Shown here: positions 56,722 to 64,000 of the stretch, one piece after another
How positions within the stretch are numbered: position 1 is the first letter of the stretch
Layout of the letters: every line of letters begins with the position of its first letter
Source of the DNA: Selaginella moellendorffii
Taxonomy: Eukaryota > Streptophyta > Lycopodiopsida > Selaginellales > Selaginellaceae
Length of the DNA stretch: 64,000 bases
Assembly: GCF_000143415.4 (NCBI RefSeq)
Contig: NW_003314314.1
Location: 741,443-805,442, forward strand
Direction of reading: 5' to 3'
Made by a program: the position numbers and the translations under genes
Notes under the pieces: model-generated
What the model was told of the DNA's origin: nothing
What the model saw: only the letters and a program-made list of their open reading frames with translations
Database searches by the model: none

Positions 56722-57678
56722 TTATAACACTCTTTTCATCTGCTCTATGAATTCTTTAGCAATGAGAGTGTATGTGTGCTCTGTGGGATGTATCATATCC
56801 CAAAAGACATAATCACTTGGATTCTTGCACAGACCGCTCAATGTATTTTCATGTGAGAGGCAATTAGGGCAACAACCTCCTGCGTTCTTGAATCCAAATT
56901 GGATTGGGTTCTCCACAAAAGATTTAATTGGTGAGTAACCATCTATGAATGCACTTCTCATCCCTGGTAATCTTTCTGCTGCCCTTAGAACAATCCCCCG
57001 AGCCTGTGTGTTGAATTGCTCTACCAAATTATTGATTTCACTCACGCAATTTCCTCCTGAAGTAACAATAGGTGAGCATCCTAGCGGCCCAACGCTTGAA
57101 TAGATGATCTTCCTAAAACCATACTCGTAAAGTTGTTGCAAACCTTTCTCTAATGACATTAACATCCCTTCCAAGTCCACATCCATAATGTTTTGAAGAT
57201 TTGCTGCGATATCATTTCCACCAGAAGAGATCACAACAACAAAGTCATTGAGATTCTTCTTGGAGATCTTCATGGAGAATTCCCTGAGTTGTTTTAGCTG
57301 CTCACTAAATGGCACGACACCCCAGTCCGAATAAGTCGAGTCGAGTAATCCACTACCATCAGATGTAAAGTTGATACTAGGAAAAACTTGGCTCTCAGCT
57401 TTCAAACCCAGGAATGGCCTGGAAAAGGGCAAACCCAGGGCCTTGTTTATCAGATCTGGGATGATGAATCCATCACTACACCTCCCAGATGGTTTGGCAT
57501 ACTGTGTTTCCCCATATGGAACAAAGTCACAACGCGAAACTGAGTTTTTCACGTATTTGTTAGTTCCTACATCAAAGATTGAATCTCCCATATAAATGGT
57601 CCTAAGCTGAGGAATTGACCTTCCAAACACACACGCGCAGAGAGCCAAGATTGCAAGCACGAACACTAAAATCCTCAT
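56722..57678 (-). CDS. GDSL-type esterase/lipase
   Basis: Intronless, 318 aa from the ATG at 57678. Residues 1-19 are a signal peptide (RILVFVLAILALCACVFG). The SGNH hydrolase blocks are present: YMGDSIFDVGTN (nucleophile Ser), SSGGNDIAAN (block III Asn), SSVGPLGCSPIV, and the catalytic pair in FWDMIHPTEH. Plant GDSL lipases are secreted hydrolases of lipids, cutin precursors or cell-wall esters. Most seed-plant members have five exons, so the lack of introns may reflect lineage loss or a retrocopy. A TATATAAAC box lies only 24-32 bp upstream of the ATG (57702-57710), so the leader would be very short. Confidence 0.92.
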   Translation of the reverse strand: MRILVFVLAILALCACVFGRSIPQLRTIYMGDSIFDVGTNKYVKNSVSRCDFVPYGETQYAKPSGRCSDGFIIPDLINKALGLPFSRPFLGLKAESQVFPSINFTSDGSGLLDSTYSDWGVVPFSEQLKQLREFSMKISKKNLNDFVVVISSGGNDIAANLQNIMDVDLEGMLMSLEKGLQQLYEYGFRKIIYSSVGPLGCSPIVTSGGNCVSEINNLVEQFNTQARGIVLRAAERLPGMRSAFIDGYSPIKSFVENPIQFGFKNAGGCCPNCLSHENTLSGLCKNPSDYVFWDMIHPTEHTYTLIAKEFIEQMKRVL

Positions 57679-57870
57679 CTCCCCAAAAACCTTTGTTGCA
57701 AGTTTATATAGAAGAGGCAAAAGGAAAAGGTTACTGCTAACTAAACTCGAAAACCTAAATTTTAAATGGTAAAGATAAAGATTCTATCTTTTTTTTTTTA
57801 TCTAATTGAGCTCCAGAAGGATGTTAATGATGATCATTTGAACTCCACAAAGGTCCATTCTTAGGAATTG

Positions 57871-60182
57871 TTACGCTGTAGTTTCTCTTAATCTCGCGGC
57901 ACACCTCATTTCGAGTTCCTTCATCATCTCCCATCTCTCCCTCGTCAAGCTTCGTTCGCCATAGCTCAAGGATAACAGGCGAGCCATTGTTAACCATCTA
58001 CGCACAAAGAGAAACAAGGATTTTGTTACTCTCGACTCGGAGTAAGGAGAGCTATACCTGTGAAACGTTTCAGATCCTACAGTTCTATCCTTCTGGCGTG
58101 CGGCCACAAGATCTTCCTCCAGAATCTGGCAGCCAACAGTTAGAACTCGGGAAGGAGAAAGACACTGGAGAAAAGAATACCTTCTGCATTGAAGGCTCGA
58201 TAACGTGGTCGGCCTCCCGCGCACTGCTCAAATAAATACGCCATTTCGACAAGTCCGATGCTTCTGCATGGATACGTGCCGCTTCCGCGCTGCACCTTAA
58301 AGGTACGAGCGCATCAGCTGGTAAAATCCTCGATTTGCCGCAAGAAACCACCAACACGGGCAAATCTGTCGGCATTTCCATCTGATAATACTGGAAATCG
58401 TAGTCGACCTTTTGAAACGAACGAAAACATCAGCATACCACGTAAGAGATGAGCAAGACAAGACTTACTTTCTGAGACTCCATGACGCTCTTCAAGCTCT
58501 GCAAATTCTTGACACCGGTTTCGTTCAGCCTTCCTGTGTTCAAAGCAGTCTCGTCTAACGTAAGATGCGTGCCGCTTGCTAGTTGTAAACCACCGGTAAC
58601 CAATCTATACATGAAACTATAGCAAGTGAGACCGGAATGAAAAGAGAAAACAAAAGAAGCGTACCGATTGGTGGCATAATCTTTTCGTGGAGCGATCAGA
58701 CAGGAGTTCAAGTCCTGGAGTGACAGCGGCACCACTTGTGAACAGGGACGAAGTACTGATATCGCGTGCCCGACTGCAGAGGTAACGAGTGATACGGAAC
58801 CATCGGCACCAGCTTGACACCCGCTAAAGTTGAGAGAAAACTTCCCAACAGCCAAGGGCTCTACACGGCTATAAACCTGAGCATCACAGTCAGAATAACA
58901 CCAAGAAAAACACCTTAAATTGTGCATACCTTTGACAGAAGATGCAAGAGTAAATATTCTGCGGCGAGTCTGTCCTCACCGAGAACAGATTGTAATTTAC
59001 AAAGAAGAGATTCCCTCACGGAGCATATATCCGCCAAAGCACCCGGCTGACTAGGAATACTGTAAGCTGAAAGTTTTCTCATGGTAATACAGTGAAGTCG
59101 AGGAACCTTGAGATATCAAAGTCAGAGAGGTAATGGAAATGAGCTTCTTACCGTGCTGGACGGTAACTGCAAGGAGGTGTCATCTTTCATCAAGGATTCA
59201 GCAAAAGCTGATGAATCAGAAGTCGAGCTAGAAACCAGTTCCGATTCTTTCCATACGATACCAACAAACTCTGCGATGTCATTCAACTTCAAGTCCCCAT
59301 CATTTCCATCGTAAATCTGGCAGAAAAAAGGCAGTGGTTAAGTCTCAGAAAAAAGAAAACGGAATTCTCGACCTTGACGAGGCACGAGTTCTGCTCTTTC
59401 GTTGGAGAGTCACAGTCCATGCTCTGCAAAAAGAAAAATATGATAAGAATATCCATTTAAACGCATAAAAAACTTTCTCACGTTTGCGCTTCAAGCTCTG
59501 GCTAGTTGCATCCGGTTGTACAGCATTTGAATGCCATCTATTTTTCATCCATTGATTTTCACCAGGGATCTACAAACACTCAAAGAAAAGTTGAAAGCCC
59601 TGAGAAAGTGAAAACTTACTGGAACGCAATAAACAGCCGTCGATCCCAGATTTGCTGCTCGGTATCTTGCGGAACTGGGCTGTCGGTGTACTTGTTTGTT
59701 TGCCAAGTATTGCAATCCTGTAACATAAATCACGATAGAGGACCTTGAAAAATAAAAAACTCAAGAGAAAGAGCATTACCTTGTAAGCGCCAACATAGTA
59801 TTCCACATCGAACATATCTTGGATCTGTAAGAAACATAGATAAAAAGTTTGCAAACAATTTTTTTCGGAAAAATGTACCATTCCCCGGAAGCGAACCAGC
59901 GAGCCAGAAGGAATAGAATCACGAGCCAAATCGCCAATGTGAGGAACCTAGCAGCGGCATTCAATTCCAGCCCGGCTAAGAAGTAAAAAGAAGAAAGCAA
60001 ACCTGAGCAATGGCGCCTTCTTCGTACAAGAACTTGTCGAAGACTCCCTTGACGCCCCAGTCGCCCCCCGAGAGCTCCAAAGTTGCGGCTGGAGCAGGAG
60101 AAGCGGCCATGGCTGCAATGGAGAAGACGCCTCGCACGGCGCCCAGTGGATTCCGCAGCAAATCCACCGCCGGCGCGACCAT
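57871..60182 (-). CDS. ETG1: MCM complex-binding protein ETG1 (MCMBP)
   Basis: A many-exon gene. Exon 1 (60182-60003) encodes MVAPAVDLLRNPLGAVRGVF through GAIAQ. Exon 2 (59947-59879) encodes VPHIGDLARDSIPSGSLVRF and RGM. Further exons read IQDMFDVEYYVGAYK, DCNTWQTNKYTDSPVPQDTE, VPRLHCITMRKL, DRLAAEYLLLHLLSK, VYSRVEPLAVGKFSLNFSG, RKDYATNR, LVTGGLQLASGTHLTLDE, DYDFQYYQMEMPTDLPVLV, ILEEDLVAARQKDRTVGSE and the terminal WLTMARLLSLSYGERSLT segment. All match plant ETG1/MCMBP in order. The protein releases MCM2-7 from chromatin in late S phase and supports sister-chromatid cohesion. Not every internal splice site was resolved. An E2F site stands directly upstream. Confidence 0.95.
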
Positions 60183-60206
60183 CGCTCCCGCCCTTAGGTT
60201 AAGAAA

Positions 60207-60215
60207 TTTCCCGCC
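60207..60215. promoter_or_regulatory. E2F site upstream of ETG1
   Basis: TTTCCCGCC on the plus strand (GGCGGGAAA toward ETG1) is an exact match to the canonical E2F consensus and sits 25-33 bp before the ETG1 start codon. ETG1 was named as an E2F target gene in Arabidopsis. Confidence 0.75.
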
Positions 60216-60573
60216 ATAGGTTATGAAATGAATATGAGTAGAATATACCAAAAGACTTTTAGGTGCCACGTTGTAGCGGTCAAACAGTCCATTCATGGAC
60301 ACTAGCAAAGAAACCAGAGAAACCAAGAGAGATCCACCTCTGAACTACTAGAACACACAACAGAACACCCCGTGCGCTCACCTCCAGCGCCCACACTTCT
60401 CTCTTTCCATCCTGCCTCTCGAACCAAGAACCCTCGCTCGCCCACTTGCCACGTCAGCACTCGGTTAGGGCTCGACCAAACTAGACACCGTTATCACCAG
60501 TGTCACCTTAGCCCGTTACAACGTCAATGCATATTCTACCATTTTATATACGAATAAAGATCAAATTGCTACG

Positions 60574-62120
60574 CTATTCAGTCAACTGGAGAGTGGTGTA
60601 CGCACTTTCGTGGAGCCTGGGAGTGATCCTGGCTTTGAGAGTGTGTGCCATGAAGTTTACAATACCCATAGCTTCACCCATGGGCTGATCTTTCGGACTG
60701 CCAGGAAACTCCCACTCGAATCCATGAAGAAGATTGGAAAGAACAAGCTGGACGTTCCTAAGACCCAGAGCAAGCCCTGGGCAAGACCGCTTTCCAGATC
60801 CGAATGGAAGTAGCTCAAAGTCTTGGCCGCTGACACCGATGTTGCTGCCAATGAATCTCTGAGGTTGGAACTCCAGAGGATCACTCCAGACTTGAGGGTC
60901 TCTTCCAATTGCGTAGACGTTCACAAGCAGCGTTGCGTTCTTGGGGATGTCATATCCAGCAACTTTCTGGGCCTCAATGGATGCGTGTGGTACGAGCAAA
61001 GCAATGGGAGGGTGGAGACGAAAGCTTTCCTTGATGATGGCATTCAAAACCTCGAGCTTGGATATGTCTCCCTCTTCGACCATGCGTGTGCGTCCAACAA
61101 CACTCTCAATCTCTTGCTGAGCTTTGACCATCCAATCTGGGTGGTGAAGAAGTTCTGCCAGAGCCCACTCTGTCACGGTGGATGATGTTTCAGATCCACC
61201 AAGCAGTAGATCCTATCAAGATCACAGAACAATCAAGTAAGTTCCACACAGAAAATCATGGATTCGTAAATTACCATGAGTAGAGCTCTGAGATTGCCTG
61301 CATCGTTTCCAATGTGAGACCTTGTGATCTCCACGAAATCGGGAACCTCACCAGGGCGCTGCTCGTCCAAAACCTTTTGCAAGAAGCCATTCATCTTATC
61401 CCCGGCCACCTTTGCACGGCGGGCAACCAAGTCGAGCCAGCTCAAGTAGGGGAAATAGTCAGTGATCGAGAAAGCCGCTCCCACCTCGAGGATCTCATCA
61501 ATCATCGCTATGAAATTCGAGGCCTCCTTCGCAATAGCGGGATCGCCTGAGGCCTTGGATCCAAAGTACGTCTTCTTCATCAGAATGCGAGTCATGACGT
61601 TGAAGCTGAGCGCCCTCAAGTGTGGTCTCACTCCCACAACTTGGCCAGCCTTAGAAGCTCTCAAGAGCTCACCACTGAGCTCCCACAGCTCGTCCCGGAT
61701 GATCTGCGTGTTCATACTCACCCTCTTGGCCGTGAATATCTCCGTGGCACAGAGCTTCCTCAGCTTCTTCCAGTAGTCTCCATATGGCGAGAAAGACATG
61801 CTCCGGCAATCCATGACTATGGAGACCGCGTTGTTCCGAGGCCTATAGGCGAATTCCGTGTCGTGGTTCTTGAGAAACTCCTTGGCCATTTCTGGACTGG
61901 AGACCACGAACACAGGGACTGATCCCAGGCGCAAGTGAAAGAGGGGTCCATATCTCTTGGAGAGCTGCTGGAGTGAGATGTGTGGGAGCCTGCCCAGGAG
62001 ATGGAAGTGGCCGATGAGTGGCAATCCTCTTGGGCCTGGCGGAAGATTGAAAGATTTGCTGGAGAGCCAGTGCTTGAGAATGAAAGCTGTGATGAGGAAG
62101 AGCGCGACTGCCCAAAGCAT
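60574..62120 (-). CDS. A-type cytochrome P450 (CYP71-clan-like)
   Basis: Two exons (62120-61275, 61212-60574) close to 494 aa with a phase-0 intron of 62 bp, at the position typical of CYP71-clan genes. The N-terminal anchor (WAVALFLITAFILKHWL) is followed by the hinge LPPGPRGLPLIGH. The I-helix has LLGGSETSS, the K-helix ESFRLHP, a PQRF variant of the PERF motif, and the heme loop FGSGKRSCPG. It is an ER mono-oxygenase of specialised metabolism; the substrate cannot be inferred. The first ATG in frame is 62120; an apparent upstream extension has no ATG. Confidence 0.95.
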
Positions 62121-62293
62121 TGTTACTTTCTGCTCCTCAATTGTTGAAGCCCTGCTGTTGTATACCGCCAGCAAGGAATCTTTGTAAATTTCTTTTCCAA
62201 TGTTAAATAGCGAGTAGCGACAATGTAAGAGTCAAAATTCGTATAGAAAACGTGATCGAATCTTTGACTTTTTAAACCACTCGTAAATTGCGA

Positions 62294-63081
62294 CTATTCG
62301 GCTTTGACCATGTTCAGCTCATCTGATCCGCAGCAAAGCCTTTGGGGAATTTCCAGCCTTTGTCCCCGCTGCTGCTTGGTCTTGCTTCCAGCGTCACCTT
62401 CGTCCTTCAGAATCGCCAGTGGTGAGAAGTCTTCGAGCTCCGCAGCCTTTTGCTTGGCAAGTGTGACGACACATTCTGGAAATCGAGCAAATTCTGTAAC
62501 ATGTATGCCGAAGCTCTGGTCGAAAGGGCCATCTTCAACTTGGGAAAGAACTCATGGACCAGATCTCGAATTAGAAAGGAAGAAACACAAGTACCTTGTA
62601 AACCATTGTGACCTTTTGGGAACTAGGATCTATGTGTGCGCTCAAATGAAAGTTGGAGATTCCTATAGGAGGACCTTTGCTGCGACCATGAGCTAATGGA
62701 CCTTGACGATGAGAAATGGACAGAGCTTGTGGAAGTGCATTGCAAATAGAGTTGGTGCTCTAGTCACATCCACTATGTACTCACAGATAGCCCAAGCCAG
62801 ACCTGCCATTGTTTAAAGAGCGTTACAGAGCACTAGAAAACCTTGCAGTTAGCAAATGCGAACCAAATCCATTATAAGTCAAGGGTTTACCTGGCAGTCA
62901 CCTGCTCCAACCCAGGTGAAGATGCTGAGCCAATTGAGCCATCAAGATATTCACACCAATCTAAATAAAATAAACTATATCAGAGTAAGAAGCAAGAAAC
63001 ACTCAATCTCACCTGATGGATATATGTTGATTTGCCTCCCATATTTAGCCTAGTGATGATTTGAATCCAGCTCCCTTGAAT
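62294..63081 (-). pseudogene. MSH2 (pseudogene): Broken MSH2 mismatch-repair gene fragment
   Basis: The minus strand carries, in order, degraded pieces of the MSH2 C-terminal ATPase region. They are a Walker-A exon reading TRLNMGGKSTYIHQ (GPN of the usual TGPNMGGKST replaced), VNILMAQL fused after a deletion to FTWVGAGDCQ, then GLAWAICEYIV and APTLFAMHFHK, a frame-shifted join to [53 protein letters not shown], and [13 protein letters not shown] to a stop at 62294. The exon with the Walker-B sequence is missing. Upstream MSH2 exons are absent. It is a non-functional partial copy; a functional MSH2 must be elsewhere. Confidence 0.88.
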
Positions 63082-64000
63082 CTGCATTATAAAGAAATAA
63101 TTAGAACATATAGACATGGAGGAGGTCTAAGCATAAATACCAGATGACAATCATTTGGAATGAACTTCATGTCATCTTGAGCTTCTATGCAAGGATGCCT
63201 ACTTCCCTCTAAGATAATTTTGCCCTTTAAAAGATGTTTTTAGCCTCTTTCTCTATCCCGACAAGAAGTTTCAGAAAGTTAGCTCTCACTATTCTTATAA
63301 CACATTTTATCTTTATTCCCTTAAGTTAATTGGAAAAGGGCAATTATTTGATGAAAGAGCTTTTAATGGTTATTTTATTCTTATTTATCTCCTAAGGTTC
63401 CAAAGATCTATGGTGATAGTATATCTAAATATCATCCTATGATCACATGTACTACAATTCCATCCAATTAATCAAAACTTTTTTTTTAGTTACTTTATAG
63501 TTATATATTTTATAACTTATAGCTGATGCTTCCACACCTCCATCATTATTTGGACAAAACACACAAATTTTATACCTTCCAACTTAAGTTATGTTAATTC
63601 CATTTCATTTGGTGAAAGGTTCTAATAAATAAGCTAATTTAACCTCAAGGCATCTTCCTTTGAGATATTTAATGTGTCTACACCATTAGTTTTATAAGCT
63701 TGCTTTTACAATATATTTCACTTGTATTTATGTCTTTTATCAAGATTATATTTATCATTTCTTATATTAATTATTAGTTGATACTTCACCATCATTTTTA
63801 CACGTATCTCTTCACAAAAGTTATTCTCTTTTGTAAACACTTTTTCATGACTTTAATATAGCACCTTTTGCTATCAATACAATACTCACTGATCTCATAC
63901 TTAAATTTTATATTCCTCCCAATGCATGATTGTGCATAATACACTTCACTCTCAATATGTTTCTTTCAAGCCTTTAGAGTTATCCCTTGACTTCACTAAG
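63082..64000. other. AT-rich DNA with no gene
   Basis: From the end of the MSH2 relic to the window edge the sequence is strongly A/T-rich, with frequent stops in every frame. No terminal repeats or recognisable transposon proteins are seen. Confidence 0.6.

Overview
This is nuclear DNA of a land plant with a compact genome. Split genes have short introns, mostly 45-120 bp, with GT-AG borders, and distances between genes are often under 400 bp. Three giant pentatricopeptide-repeat (PPR) genes are essentially free of introns. There is a complete auxin signalling set of land-plant type, a plant CLE peptide precursor, a CRINKLY4-type receptor kinase and chloroplast proteins. The long Aux/IAA protein, the multi-CLE precursor and the intron-poor PPRs with a DYW cytidine-deaminase tail suggest a lycophyte such as Selaginella. 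That name is an inference; no marker sequence was compared.

Layout. 1-0.1 kb: 3' end of an unidentified gene. 2.0-4.7 kb (-): AFB4/5-type auxin receptor F-box protein. 7.7-9.7 kb (-): plastid glycolate/glycerate transporter PLGG1, head to head with a LEA_2-type protein (10.0-11.1, +). 11.9-13.4 kb (-): MAKR/BKI1-like kinase regulator, and 14.1-16.7 kb (-): CRINKLY4-like receptor kinase. 17.5-18.8 kb (-): an unrecognised small gene and DPM3, whose start is 87 bp from that of the molybdopterin-synthase sulfurylase CNX5/MOCS3 (18.9-20.8, +). 21.1-21.6 kb (-): a small CYSTM protein split over three exons. 21.9-24.6 kb (+): PPR protein. 24.9-26.9 kb (+): inositol transporter. 28.9-30.8 kb (+): NPH3-type BTB protein. 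32.8-34.7 kb (-): Aux/IAA repressor. 38.9-40.0 kb (-): reticulon. 40.9-43.9 kb (-): DYW-type PPR protein. 44.3-45.1 kb (+): multi-CLE peptide precursor. 45.3-47.6 kb (-): WAV3/SOR1-type RING-vWA E3 ligase. 48.8-50.5 kb (-): DDX41/RH35-type DEAD-box helicase. 50.7-53.6 kb (-): PPR protein. 53.6-54.5 kb (-): GINS subunit PSF1. 54.8-56.6 kb (-): degenerate coding relic. 56.7-57.7 kb (-): GDSL lipase. 57.9-60.2 kb (-): MCM-binding protein ETG1. 60.6-62.1 kb (-): cytochrome P450. 62.3-63.1 kb (-): broken MSH2 fragment, then AT-rich DNA to the end.

Two functional themes stand out. The first is auxin and tropism. The window has an auxin receptor, an Aux/IAA substrate with a canonical GWPPV degron, a WAV3/SOR1-type E3, an NPH3-like phototropism-family protein and a MAKR-like regulator within about 46 kb. 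The second is DNA replication. PSF1 (part of the CMG helicase) and ETG1 (an MCM-complex remover) lie on the same strand within 7 kb, and ETG1 has an exact E2F site 25 bp upstream of its start codon. Nothing seen amounts to a wholly new biological system. The most unusual items are the multi-CLE precursor, the picloram-clade receptor with a low-complexity insert, the truncated PPR proteins, the hairpin element inside an intron, and the two pseudogene relics. Exon borders were worked out by hand from splice signals and reading-frame closure and were not tested against transcripts.
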